A DNA stretch of 64,000 nucleotides, taken from contig CAITVN010000015.1 of the NCBI GenBank assembly GCA_903895855.1, forward strand, positions 1-64,000, in the 5' to 3' direction. Positions 35,464 to 44,706 of this stretch are shown here, one piece after another. The notes under the pieces were generated by a model. The model was given only the letters and a program-made list of their open reading frames with translations, did no database searches and was not told where the DNA came from. Made by a program: the position numbers and the translations under genes. How positions within the stretch are numbered: the first letter of the stretch is position 1; each line of letters begins with the position of its first letter. Source of the stretch: Oligoflexia bacterium. GTDB lineage: Bacteria > Bdellovibrionota > UBA1018.

Positions 35464-36220
35464 CACCTCAGAGCTAAAGAAAAAACTATTAGACAGCTGG
35501 GATCAGATCAAAGGTAAGTACCCGACGGTGATAGCCCCAGACCTCGTCTTGGGTGATGCCGTGAAGGTCGATTTCTTGACCTGTGTCGATGGGTTAAGAA
35601 CTGCCGAAGAGATTCAGCAATTTTTTACCTTGAGTTCGAGCGAAGCGCATTTGATTTTTACCGACCTACTCAATTTGGGGGTCATTCGGTTTCTTGAAGA
35701 TGGCGAGCGGCTGGCTTATCTTAAAAATCATGTGCTTGAATTAGAGAAGAATATGGGGTTTTTGCGCTCAGAACGCGAGAGCCTAAGAGGCGAGTCTTTG
35801 TACCTGGGCAAGCAGGTTCAAGACAAATTGAATGAAACAGAAGCTTTTAAAATAAAATTGCCTGAACTAACAGAGGCCCATCTGCAGTTGACCGAAAATT
35901 TGAGTTCGCTCAAGGCGAATTCAGAAACGCTGTGGGATCAAAATGCTGAACTTTTTGGAGTTGCCAAAGACATTAAGCACAAAGCGACTGCGATCAAAAC
36001 TGGCCTGGCGAAACTCGAAACTGATCTCCCCAAGGTGATGAAAAAGAGAACCAAGGTCGTTGATCGCTTTGAGCGGTCAGAAGAAATTCGTCATTCGAGT
36101 GCCGACAAGAATAAAGTGATCGAAAAAAGACTTTTCGATTATCACGATGCCTTGAGTGATGTTCGTGAATACCTAGAAGATACGAAGTTAAGAGTGAAGG
36201 GTTTTTCAGAAAAAGATTAG
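35456..36220 (+). CDS. winged-helix-like plus coiled-coil protein
   Basis: 254 residues. Residues ~35-85 (VDGLRTAEEIQQFFTLSSSE...LLNLGVIRFLEDG) resemble the small winged-helix domain seen in DUF4388/PatA-type regulators, where it mediates protein contacts. Residues ~95-250 are coiled coil. The gene overlaps coiled-coil protein 2 by eight bases in a different frame. It probably links the structural set to the ATPase or receiver proteins that follow. Function not known. Confidence 0.62.
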   Translation: MDNTSELKKKLLDSWDQIKGKYPTVIAPDLVLGDAVKVDFLTCVDGLRTAEEIQQFFTLSSSEAHLIFTDLLNLGVIRFLEDGERLAYLKNHVLELEKNMGFLRSERESLRGESLYLGKQVQDKLNETEAFKIKLPELTEAHLQLTENLSSLKANSETLWDQNAELFGVAKDIKHKATAIKTGLAKLETDLPKVMKKRTKVVDRFERSEEIRHSSADKNKVIEKRLFDYHDALSDVREYLEDTKLRVKGFSEKD

Positions 36221-36285
36221 TGAATTTGTGTGAAACTGCATCATGGCGAGACTGCATCGTATGATGACCCGAGGAAGATTAGAGA

Positions 36286-38181
36286 ATGGAATTTCCGATA
36301 ATCCTTAAGACTGTACAGGGCCGAAAAGAGGCCCTAGTACGTCAACTGAAGACCGACATTCTGGCGTTGAACCAGGCTTACGGTATCATTCAAGAGGCTG
36401 ACGGTGGGGGCTCGGCAGGTGAATCGCCCCTCGAAGAAACTCTGGCGCGAGACCTCGAGTGGCTCATTCAGCATGATATCGCCGAAGAAGTTAAACTTGC
36501 TTTCTACAATCCGAGCGATCCCACCGACATTTTCTTAGAAAAAAAGTACCGAATTGGCCTTTTCAATCAGGTTTCAGAGTCGGGTCAGCCTTCGCAAGAA
36601 TTAACGAAGTGGCGAATTCCTGATTCTTATGAATTTGATGTATTTGTTTACTTTAAGAAAGCATTCTTGGCGTTAGAGGCGGGCGAGCAGCAAGCGAGAC
36701 TGAAGAACTTTCAAGCGGGTTGGTTTGATCTTTCAAGTTTCGGAGCCAATTTTGACCCAAACCCTGAAGAGGGCACCGAGGCTAGTTCAGATCGAGATTT
36801 CGAAGAGCCCGATTATCCTGAAGTGGCTTTGCCTTTAGAGCCATCGACAGCGCGGTCGCCCATGTCGGGGGGGCAGGTGCCTGGCAGTAGTGGGGTGAAT
36901 GTTTCGCTCTTGAGCCCTTTTACCGATGCCAATGCAAAAGCACTATGGATTGCGTCTTATACCGACTCTCGAAAATTAATCGATAATTTTATCAAAGTGT
37001 CTGATGCCTTGGGCCTGGTGCCGGTGCAATGGACCTATTCTGAAGGGCTAAAACCGCTCAATTCAAAAGCGTCGGCCTACTTGTACGACGACCGAATGCT
37101 GGGCACTCGAAGGCCGTCGCCCCTTGAACTTTTGGGTACCATTCGCAGCGCGAGTCAAAACGGTTTGCGCAAAAACACCCTCTACTTGCTTGAAGATTTT
37201 CATTACTATTTGGCGCGTGAAAATTTGGCCGGCCAAGAGTTTGCTGAAATGATTTCGATGATCAAATCGATGAGTGAATCGCTAAAGCGCGCTAACAGTT
37301 TTCTAGTAATTTTGGCGCCGAATCTCGATTTGCCCGCCGAGATCGCGCCCATTTTTGGAACTATCAAGGGCGAATCAGGGTTGAAAGCCACGTTGTTACT
37401 CGACCGTTATGGCCGAGACCTCACGAAGCTCGTGTTTGAGAAGAAGATTAAGCCGGTCGTCGGTCGCGATATCGAGATTCGAGAGTGCCTAAAAATTCTT
37501 TCAAGACTAGAGGGCAATAACCCGCTCTTAGTGGGTAAGGCGGGGGTCGGTAAAACGGCCATCGTCGAGGGCTTAGCGACCCAGATCGTGAAGAACGAAG
37601 TGCCCGAAGCCTTTCGAAATAAAAGGCTCATTGCGCTGAATTTGAATGCCATGATTTCGGGCACTAAGTACCGGGGTGAATTCGAAAAACGTTTAGAGGG
37701 TTTACTCGATGAAGTGACCTCAAACGCTGATAGCATAATCGTGTTTATCGACGAAATTCACACGCTGCTCGGTATGGGTAGTACTGAAGGTTCAGCGGGC
37801 GCTGAAAATATTTTAAAGCCCTATCTCGCGCGCGGCGAGTTTCCTTGTATTGGGGCGACCACCTATGACGAGTACAAGCGTTATATCGAGCCCGATCGAG
37901 CGTTGGTCAGGCGATTTCAAATCGTAGAGATTGCTGAGCCCGATGCCAAGCAAACGGTTCATATTTTGATGGGGCTCAAGACAATTTATGAGACTCATCA
38001 TCGCGTGAAAATTTCAAATGAAGCGCTCAGTAAGTGTGTCGAAGTTTCGGCGAATGTGGCGAATCAGTATTTTCCGGGTAAAGCCATTAAGTTGCTCGAC
38101 AGTGTGTGTGCTTCAGTTTCTTTTGCAGGTAAAGAGGCCGTGACCTCTGAGAGTGTCGTTTCGGAGTTTAGGCGTGTTTGA
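36286..38181 (+). CDS. Clp-like single-ring AAA+ ATPase with degenerate N-terminal AAA-like domain
   Basis: 631 residues. Residues ~390-620 are a ClpA/ClpB first nucleotide-binding domain: Walker A LLVGKAGVGKTAIVEG, SGTKYRGEFEKRL pore loop, Walker B IIVFIDEIHTLLG, sensor IGATTYDEYKRY and arginine fingers RALVRRFQ. The usual second ATPase domain and ClpP-binding loop are absent. Residues ~205-380 resemble a degenerate AAA core (LYLLEDFHYYL in the Walker B place, no P-loop), like the N-terminal part of Ycf46-type proteins. It may remodel filaments or receiver/coiled-coil partners in the operon. Its role is inferred from place. Confidence 0.78.
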   Translation: MEFPIILKTVQGRKEALVRQLKTDILALNQAYGIIQEADGGGSAGESPLEETLARDLEWLIQHDIAEEVKLAFYNPSDPTDIFLEKKYRIGLFNQVSESGQPSQELTKWRIPDSYEFDVFVYFKKAFLALEAGEQQARLKNFQAGWFDLSSFGANFDPNPEEGTEASSDRDFEEPDYPEVALPLEPSTARSPMSGGQVPGSSGVNVSLLSPFTDANAKALWIASYTDSRKLIDNFIKVSDALGLVPVQWTYSEGLKPLNSKASAYLYDDRMLGTRRPSPLELLGTIRSASQNGLRKNTLYLLEDFHYYLARENLAGQEFAEMISMIKSMSESLKRANSFLVILAPNLDLPAEIAPIFGTIKGESGLKATLLLDRYGRDLTKLVFEKKIKPVVGRDIEIRECLKILSRLEGNNPLLVGKAGVGKTAIVEGLATQIVKNEVPEAFRNKRLIALNLNAMISGTKYRGEFEKRLEGLLDEVTSNADSIIVFIDEIHTLLGMGSTEGSAGAENILKPYLARGEFPCIGATTYDEYKRYIEPDRALVRRFQIVEIAEPDAKQTVHILMGLKTIYETHHRVKISNEALSKCVEVSANVANQYFPGKAIKLLDSVCASVSFAGKEAVTSESVVSEFRRV

Positions 38182-38210
38182 GCTTTTATACCTTTGGGAG
38201 GGTGGCATCT

Positions 38211-40232
38211 TTGAGTAACGAGAAAAAAAGACGAGTGTTGGTGGTAGATGCAGATAATCAGTTCTTGAATGAAATGAGAGGCGAACTCGAGCATTACCAT
38301 GACGTCGAGACTTGTCTAGACGGTAAGGCGGCTCTTGGCCTGATCGAAAGCTTTCGGCCCCACGCCGTGATTGTTGATGGGGCGCTTCTGGGCATGCCGT
38401 TTGCCGAAATTTTGGGGCGTGCTGGTAAAGAGGCCGTTAAAATCGTAACGAGCGCGGCGCTTCCTGATAACGAAAAAATATTCGAGGCCATCGATTCTAA
38501 GGTTGCCGACACTTGTTTTATTAAACCGATCAATTTTCATGAACTGAGAAACGTGATTGAAAAACTGTCGTTGGTGCGAGTCTCGGGTGACGGTGGGGCC
38601 GTGCTTGACAAAGCCGAAGTTAAGGCGGTTTATGAGAAAGTGCACACGATACTCGACAAAGTGAGCGATGCGCAGAAACTGCAAAAGCAGGCTGAAGTGC
38701 AACTTGAAAAAGCGAGGCAGCTTGAACTGCAGAGCATGGAGAAAATTCAAGGCGTCGCGAAAGAAATTGGCAATTTTAAGAAATCAGTCGTTGAGCTAGA
38801 GAAAGAACTCGCCAGTTGGAAAGACAAAACTGGTAAGCTCGAAACTCAGAAAAATGTCTTACACAAAGAAAAAGAAAAAGCCCAAGACGCCCTAAAAGAA
38901 ATCGAAATTCAGATCGATTCGACTAAGAACGCCACCGTGCAAGTTTCTTCAGACCTTAAAGCGAGCAGTGGGCGAAAAAAGGTTGACGGTAAAGACACTA
39001 TTCTCTTTGTCGACGACGAAGAAGATATGCGACGTATGTTTTCTGACGTCTTTAAGAATAAATTTACGGTTATCGTGGCCGACTGTGCTGCGGCCGCGAC
39101 AACGGTGCTTGAGCAGCATCCCGAGATTGCGTTGGTGGTTACTGACTGTCGCATGCCGAAAAAAACGGGTATTGAACTCGCGGGCGATATTCGTAAAACG
39201 CATGCAGATTTGCCTATTTTTCTGTTAACGGGCTTTGGTGAAATGGATGCCGCTATTAAGGCGATGAATGATGGCTCAATTCAACAGTACTACGCTAAAC
39301 CTTTTAATACTGCCGAACTCGGTAAATCGATTCGCGCTGGTATCGACAAAAGTGATGAGTTAGTTTCACAAAAGACGTTGGTTAAAGAGAAAAAAGCTTT
39401 TGTGGTCGATCGCATTAAAGAGTTGGTCGAACAAGTAGAAAGTCTTCGTTATAACGAATCAAAGGTAAAAGAGGTTACTGAAACGGCCAAGGCCGATGTT
39501 GATCGACTCACTAAAGAACTAGCCGATGCGAGTACCGAGCGAGATAATCTTCGGGGTTCTGTGGCCCGAGAGCGCAGTGAGATGCGCGCTCAGATGCAAG
39601 AAGAAAAGCAGAAAGTAGAAGCCGAAATTGCAAAGCGCCTCGAAGAAGCCAATAGGCTGATTGAGGTCGAGCGGCAGAAATATAAAGACGAACTTTCGAA
39701 TATGGAGGCTAAGTTCAAAGAAGATAAGCTTAAGGTAGAAGCGCATCTAGCTGAACTGAGAAAGCAAATGGACCTCGAGAAGGTTGAAGTCGAGCGCCAG
39801 TTGGCCGAAGAGAAAAAGAGGGGCCAAGAAGAGCTCGAAAGAATCAAGGCCGAGGTAGCCTCTACTCGGGCGAGAATCGAAGAAGAAATTAGAAAAGAGT
39901 TAGAAGAAAAGAAAAAAGCCGTTGAGGCCGAGATTGAAGAACTCAAGAAAACGGTCACTCGCGACCTAGACCGTGTGAAAGAAGAAGCGGCGAAAAAAGA
40001 GAAAGAGTTGACTGCCCAGCTGACTCAGGCCGTACGAACCATTCGAGAAAAAGACGACGAAGTTAAAACCGTGAAACGCACGTTTCTTGAAAACGAAAAA
40101 GAAACGATTAAGATGAAACACGAACGAGACCTGGTGGTGAAAGAGTACGAATCGATGAAAAGTGAATTTGACCTTCTGGTTCAATCACGGGCGGCCCTTG
40201 AAGCCGAACTCAGTGAAGTTAAAGGATCATGA
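38211..40232 (+). CDS. two-receiver coiled-coil protein
   Basis: 673 residues from TTG 38211. GGGAGG lies nine bases upstream, better than an in-frame TTG at 38178. Domains: receiver 1 (~8-120; VVDAD, VIVDGALL, IVTSA, FIKP), coiled coil (~135-245), receiver 2 (~255-370; FVDDEED, VVTDCRMPKKTG, LLTGF, YAKPF) and a coiled coil of ~290 residues. Both receivers keep their Asp, Thr/Ser and Lys, so phosphorylation is possible. No DNA-binding output. It overlaps the ParM-like gene (ATGA). It probably carries a phosphorylation signal to the actin or scaffold proteins. Confidence 0.82.
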   Translation: MSNEKKRRVLVVDADNQFLNEMRGELEHYHDVETCLDGKAALGLIESFRPHAVIVDGALLGMPFAEILGRAGKEAVKIVTSAALPDNEKIFEAIDSKVADTCFIKPINFHELRNVIEKLSLVRVSGDGGAVLDKAEVKAVYEKVHTILDKVSDAQKLQKQAEVQLEKARQLELQSMEKIQGVAKEIGNFKKSVVELEKELASWKDKTGKLETQKNVLHKEKEKAQDALKEIEIQIDSTKNATVQVSSDLKASSGRKKVDGKDTILFVDDEEDMRRMFSDVFKNKFTVIVADCAAAATTVLEQHPEIALVVTDCRMPKKTGIELAGDIRKTHADLPIFLLTGFGEMDAAIKAMNDGSIQQYYAKPFNTAELGKSIRAGIDKSDELVSQKTLVKEKKAFVVDRIKELVEQVESLRYNESKVKEVTETAKADVDRLTKELADASTERDNLRGSVARERSEMRAQMQEEKQKVEAEIAKRLEEANRLIEVERQKYKDELSNMEAKFKEDKLKVEAHLAELRKQMDLEKVEVERQLAEEKKRGQEELERIKAEVASTRARIEEEIRKELEEKKKAVEAEIEELKKTVTRDLDRVKEEAAKKEKELTAQLTQAVRTIREKDDEVKTVKRTFLENEKETIKMKHERDLVVKEYESMKSEFDLLVQSRAALEAELSEVKGS

Positions 40233-41464
40233 ATATGAGCGAAAATGCGTCAGCTATAGCAACCAGTAACTCTGAAACCTTTGCGGTGGGGGGTGAGCTG
40301 GGCACCTCGGCCAGTAAGTTTTGCTGTGAAGATACGGTTGTTTTGTTTTCATCGGTCGTCGGTGATTCGTTGACCGAGGCGATGGAAACGAGTTGGCGCC
40401 ACATGAATCGGTCGACTGATACGCGTTGGATTAGAAATCTCGCGGTGTTTGACGATAATCGAAATGCTTGGCGTTATGTGGGGGCCATGACGAGGCGTTC
40501 AGAAAAAACCGACTGGTTCACCCATAAAGGGTTGATCACTAACTACGATGACGCCTTTGTGGCCATTAAGGCAGGGCTGTTCTTATTGAGTTTAGAGATT
40601 GAGAAAAAAGGCAAAAAGCTTGATCGCGTGGGCCTGGGGTTTGGTATTACTGTGCGCCACGGTGAAAATGTGATTGAGAAGTTTTTTTCTTATATCAAAG
40701 AGCATTTGGTTGAGCGAGACGGCAAAAAGTTTCTTTTAATTAAAGCAAAGAACGTCGCCTCAAATGAAGTGCGCGAAATCGAAATTCAACTTGATTTCAG
40801 TGTGATGCAATATCAGGCCTATGGGGCGTATATGGCCTTGTTATTTAGTAAATACAATATGGCCGTGCAGAATACCTATGTCGTTGATATTGGGCATGGC
40901 ACTTGGATTAAATTACCCGTGGTCGAAAATGAGGCTGAAATTGGGCTTTCAGACTCATTTACTGAGGGTATTTTTACCATTACGCGTAATATCGCTAACG
41001 TTATTTTTGAGTCGAGTGGGCAGAAGTTTAAAATTCCTGAACAACGGTTAATGGAACGTCTGCCTTCGAAAGATTACAAAATTGAAGTGCCGGGGGCCGG
41101 GGTTTTTGATTTTTCGAAATTGCTTGAACAGCAAACTACCATTTTAGCTCGTGAAATTGGCGATAAAGTGGCGGCCGATGTAGCCAGTCTTTCGTCTAAG
41201 GGGCAGGCCATTGATTATTTTATTATTATCGGCGGTGGGGCGCACCTGCTCTTTGATAAGATTAAGAAGAACATCGGCGATTATTTTGGTTGGCCCGAAG
41301 ACGTAGTCAATCAAAGAGTGTTAGACGCGAAAGCCACGGGGGTCGATTCGCGGCACATTAACTGTGTTGGCTTTATGCTTTTGGCCAGAGATCAGATCGC
41401 GATGGATCAAGGCAAAGATGTTGAGCCGGGCTTTACCGTTACCAATATCGTGCAAGAATTTTAG
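40229..41464 (+). CDS. ParM-like actin homologue
   Basis: 411 residues. Phosphate-2 loop VVDIGHGTWIKLPV, adenosine motif FIIIGGGAHLL and an actin-type fold layout resemble ParM/StbA. The phosphate-1 loop is altered (VGGELGTSASKF instead of DxGxxxxK). ATPase activity is therefore uncertain. It is coupled to the two-receiver coiled-coil gene. ParM filaments push plasmids apart; a related actin could move or divide magnetosome chains. It is about 60 residues longer than MamK. Confidence 0.75.
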   Translation: MNMSENASAIATSNSETFAVGGELGTSASKFCCEDTVVLFSSVVGDSLTEAMETSWRHMNRSTDTRWIRNLAVFDDNRNAWRYVGAMTRRSEKTDWFTHKGLITNYDDAFVAIKAGLFLLSLEIEKKGKKLDRVGLGFGITVRHGENVIEKFFSYIKEHLVERDGKKFLLIKAKNVASNEVREIEIQLDFSVMQYQAYGAYMALLFSKYNMAVQNTYVVDIGHGTWIKLPVVENEAEIGLSDSFTEGIFTITRNIANVIFESSGQKFKIPEQRLMERLPSKDYKIEVPGAGVFDFSKLLEQQTTILAREIGDKVAADVASLSSKGQAIDYFIIIGGGAHLLFDKIKKNIGDYFGWPEDVVNQRVLDAKATGVDSRHINCVGFMLLARDQIAMDQGKDVEPGFTVTNIVQEF

Positions 41465-41497
41465 CAATTAGTTGAAAACTTTTGGGAGGGCATTCTA

Positions 41498-42031
41498 ATG
41501 GACACATCTTACCTAGTGATTGATTCAGAACTCGAGAGCTTGTTTCAGCGTTTCGGAAAACAGCACCCCGAGGGCTCAAAATATGTTTTAAAGGTGGTGC
41601 TCAAAACCTATTTAAAACTGGCCGAGAGCAGTAAAAAAAGAGGCAGTGATCCGCTCTTGAGTTTGCAAGACCTCGTCGAGCGCGTAGCGTCGGGAAATTT
41701 GTACCGATCAACGAAAGACAAAATCGACAATTTAGATTCGATGCTCGAGGCGAAAGAAGATCATGCGAGTGGTTTAGAAAATTCGTCGCTTTTTGAAGAA
41801 ATTCGCGAAATCAAAAATACCATCAGAAAACTGAGCGGCAGCCAGGGGGCTGGCGGGTTGGCGCCCTCTGGGTCTTCTACGAGAGTGGCCGAGGCGAGTG
41901 GGCTCAACGAATTTAATCCCAGCGATGCGGCGAAACTGATCACGGTCGAAGAATCGGGCGAACCGAAACAGGGCAAGAGTTATCAAGACCTTCGCAGGCG
42001 GGGCAAACCCACGAAGAAGATTGTATTTTAG
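41498..42031 (+). CDS. unknown helical protein between two actin-like genes
   Basis: 177 residues, TGGGAGG ribosome-binding site. The N-terminal ~75 residues are helical and basic (VLKVVLKTYLKLAESSKKRG). Next comes an acidic stretch, a Gly/Ser-rich linker (~120-140), and a basic C-terminus (DLRRRGKPTKKIVF). Position and size recall small adaptor proteins such as ParR that bind actin filaments, but no sequence similarity can be claimed. Confidence 0.6.
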   Translation: MDTSYLVIDSELESLFQRFGKQHPEGSKYVLKVVLKTYLKLAESSKKRGSDPLLSLQDLVERVASGNLYRSTKDKIDNLDSMLEAKEDHASGLENSSLFEEIREIKNTIRKLSGSQGAGGLAPSGSSTRVAEASGLNEFNPSDAAKLITVEESGEPKQGKSYQDLRRRGKPTKKIVF

Positions 42032-42065
42032 CAGTTGATTAGCGTTTAGGCGAAAACCATACCGC

Positions 42066-43184
42066 ATGAAAAAAAAGATCTATCTTGATCCTGGCGGTTT
42101 TTACACGAAGGTCACGGTCTTCGCTTCTACCGAGCCGGGCGATTTGAATAGCGCGCCAGATGCCTATTCATTGAGTGGCCGAACGTTTTTTCCGACCGCC
42201 GCGGTGTGTGCGCCGGCCCAAACCGATCGAGTGATTTGTTATGAATTAAATGAAACCCGCTATTGGGTCGGTGGTGCTTGCGCTAACAACAGGTGGAACT
42301 GTGATGACGAAAGTGATGCGGGTACTGCGAGAAATCACCTCATTGCTGAATTAGTTTTGCGAAAAGCACTTTTTGACTATTGCGATTCAAAAGATGAAGT
42401 CGAGCTTTTTGTGGTGGTTGATACGCCGCTACGGCGGCAGATTTTCGAAAAAGTCTGTAGCCAAGTCTCTTCAAAAAGTTGTTCTAAAGTTGATTCAACG
42501 ATTCTTGAAAGCGAAATTGCGGTTGAAGGCTATCGGGGGCCTCAGAAGATTCGAAAGTTGCTCACGTTGAAGCTGAAGATCTTGCCTGCCAGTGACGGAG
42601 TTCTTGGTTACGTTAACCACATCAAATCAGGTTTTGATTTAGCGCTCTTTGTTGACATTGGGTATAGTTCGACCAAGCTGTATGTGATTAGTCAGCGGCA
42701 AGGGGTTGAGAAATTTGAGATGATGAAACTCGGCGCGAGATTTTATTCAGACGCGATTGAACGGGCTTTGACCGAACAGGGTATTACCCCCCTCGAGCCC
42801 TACTGGCTGATGAAGCAAATTGAGTTAGGATGTCAAGCGATTGAAGTAGACGGTGACGGCGCAGGTCAGCTGAAAGGTAAACCTCGACTTTTTGATGTTT
42901 CGCTCATTTTAGAAAATGCCCGGTGGGATACCAATAAAGATTTTAAGAGAATGACCACTGATTTTATCACTGATTATTATAATGCCACTTCGCGGTGGGT
43001 GGGGCTGCTGGTGGTGACTGGCGGGGGCGCCCTGTTTAATGGCGAGCTACTCTGTGCGGCGCTCTCTGATGCCGGCTATCAGTTTGACGATATTTTGATC
43101 GATAAGAGCCCGTTGTATACGGTGTTAGAAGGTTTGGCTCAGGGGTCGTTAAAACCCACTCTTACGCCGCCAGCCTACAGGTGA
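42066..43184 (+). CDS. divergent ParM/Alp-type actin homologue
   Basis: 372 residues. Phosphate-1 loop IYLDPGGFYTKV (DPGGFYTK, altered), phosphate-2 loop LFVDIGYSSTKLYV, adenosine motif LLVVTGGGALFNGE. Five Cys lie in the middle region. It belongs to the ParM-like rather than MreB-like branch by its overall pattern. It is the last gene of the cytoskeletal operon, followed by a 170-base gap to a Fic gene. Third actin homologue in the window. Confidence 0.72.
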   Translation: MKKKIYLDPGGFYTKVTVFASTEPGDLNSAPDAYSLSGRTFFPTAAVCAPAQTDRVICYELNETRYWVGGACANNRWNCDDESDAGTARNHLIAELVLRKALFDYCDSKDEVELFVVVDTPLRRQIFEKVCSQVSSKSCSKVDSTILESEIAVEGYRGPQKIRKLLTLKLKILPASDGVLGYVNHIKSGFDLALFVDIGYSSTKLYVISQRQGVEKFEMMKLGARFYSDAIERALTEQGITPLEPYWLMKQIELGCQAIEVDGDGAGQLKGKPRLFDVSLILENARWDTNKDFKRMTTDFITDYYNATSRWVGLLVVTGGGALFNGELLCAALSDAGYQFDDILIDKSPLYTVLEGLAQGSLKPTLTPPAYR

Positions 43185-43265
43185 CTTCTTCGTATTCGAT
43201 GATTGGCTGCTTCAGTTCGCGCCCCGATACTCGCGAGGCCCCATTTCTCTGATGGGCATTAATAT

Positions 43266-43335
43266 CCGCAAATATTGCGGGTAAAAAAATTGCTTTTGCG
43301 GAGAATCTTTCATATAATATCCGCATGTGGTGCGG
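43266..43335 (+). promoter_or_regulatory. promoter and twin operator of the Fic gene
   Basis: TTGCTT (43290-43295) and TATAAT (43313-43318) are separated by exactly 17 bases, a strong sigma70-type promoter. Two inverted repeats of identical form, CCGCA-n5-TGCGG, lie at 43266-43280 and 43321-43335, flanking it; a half-site TTGCGG sits between them. Repression by a dimeric regulator, perhaps the Fic protein itself, is likely. Confidence 0.6.
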
Positions 43336-43354
43336 AGATTGTGAGGCTTAAATA

Positions 43355-44473
43355 ATGAAATACATCCATGACCTGAAAAAATGGCCAGAATTTACCTGGA
43401 GTCTGGAACGCCTCGCAAACCAGCTTGCAGACATAGGGCACCGGCAAGGCCGTTTGATCGGAAGGATGGAAGGCCTAGGGTTTACTCTTCGTGAAGAAGC
43501 AGTTTTACAGACACTTACCGAAGACGTGATCAAATCGAGTGAAATTGAAGGTGAACATCTCGATCGCGAGCAAGTACGCTCATCACTCGCAAGACGTCTC
43601 GGCATCGAGATAGGTGGCCTCAAACATTCAGAGCGCAATGTTGAAGGCGTTGTCGAAATGATGCTTGATGCCACTCAGCGATTCAATAAGCCGCTGACAG
43701 CAGAACGGCTTTTTGGCTGGCATTCGGCACTATTCCCAACGGGTCGGAGTGGGTTGTCGAAAATTCGAGTGGGCAAGTGGCGTGATGCGAGCTCAGGGCC
43801 GATGCAAGTAGTGTCTGGCCCTATGGGTAAGACGCGCGTGCATTATCAAGCACCCGATGCCGAAAAACTAAATGACGAAATGAGAGTATTTCTTGCGTGG
43901 TTTAACAGTAAAAACCTGATTAATCCTGTACTCAAGTCAGCCCTAGCACATTTTTGGTTTGTGACGGTTCACCCTTTTGAAGACGGCAACGGGCGAATCG
44001 CGCGTGCGATTTCTGATATGGTTCTCGCACGTTCAGAAACAAGCCCGCAACGGTTTTATAGTATGTCGGCGCAAATCTGTACCGAACGAAAAGCTTATTA
44101 TAAAATTTTAGAATCAACGCAGAAAGGTGGTCTTGAGATCACCGATTGGTTCGAATGGTATCTGGGTTGCCTTGGGCGAGCCTTCACCCACGCTGAGACG
44201 ATTCTTGCCTCAGTGTTAAAAAAAGATCACTTTTGGGAAACTCACAAAGATGTGCCGTTGAACGATCGGCAGAAAAAAATCATTAATCGACTACTCGATG
44301 GTTTCGAAGGCAATCTCACTTCATCTAAATGGGCTAGACTTGCGAAATGTTCACAAGACTCGGCATCTCGTGACATTGATGATCTGATGAATCGTAAAAT
44401 TCTCATCAAAAATCCCGGCGGCGGGCGCAGTACTAGTTATTCACTAGCCTCAACGTGGCAATATTCCGGGTAG
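43355..44473 (+). CDS. Fic/DOC family AMP transferase-like protein
   Basis: 372 residues. The Fic motif HPFEDGNGRIAR (catalytic His, ~residue 207) is intact. The N-terminal region (DIGHRQGRLIGRMEGLGF, SSEIEGEHLD) matches DUF4172, with an inhibitory (S/T)xxxE(G/N) motif present as SSEIEGE. The C-terminal winged helix (~300-370, KCSQDSASRDIDDLMNRKIL) suggests DNA binding and autoregulation through the twin operator. Such proteins AMPylate other proteins. It interrupts the magnetosome cluster and has its own promoter; probably a selfish or stress element. Typical length. Confidence 0.88.
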   Translation: MKYIHDLKKWPEFTWSLERLANQLADIGHRQGRLIGRMEGLGFTLREEAVLQTLTEDVIKSSEIEGEHLDREQVRSSLARRLGIEIGGLKHSERNVEGVVEMMLDATQRFNKPLTAERLFGWHSALFPTGRSGLSKIRVGKWRDASSGPMQVVSGPMGKTRVHYQAPDAEKLNDEMRVFLAWFNSKNLINPVLKSALAHFWFVTVHPFEDGNGRIARAISDMVLARSETSPQRFYSMSAQICTERKAYYKILESTQKGGLEITDWFEWYLGCLGRAFTHAETILASVLKKDHFWETHKDVPLNDRQKKIINRLLDGFEGNLTSSKWARLAKCSQDSASRDIDDLMNRKILIKNPGGGRSTSYSLASTWQYSG

Positions 44474-44706
44474 TTTTATAAAGTACCTCACCCTCAAATG
44501 ACCCCAGTACTGCGTGCACTCGCGCGTGGGATCGGCGCGCCATATATGCTATGTGGCGCCCGGCCGTCAAAAAGTTGATCGTCGCTACCAAGGCAAGGAT
44601 ATTTTTCATAGCTCGCGAGGGTCGGTCATGGGTCTCAGTAGGTTTTTAAATGAGTTCAGTATTTTAAATCATTGATGGTGGTTAGGTGAAGGGTTAAGCT
44701 TGAGTG

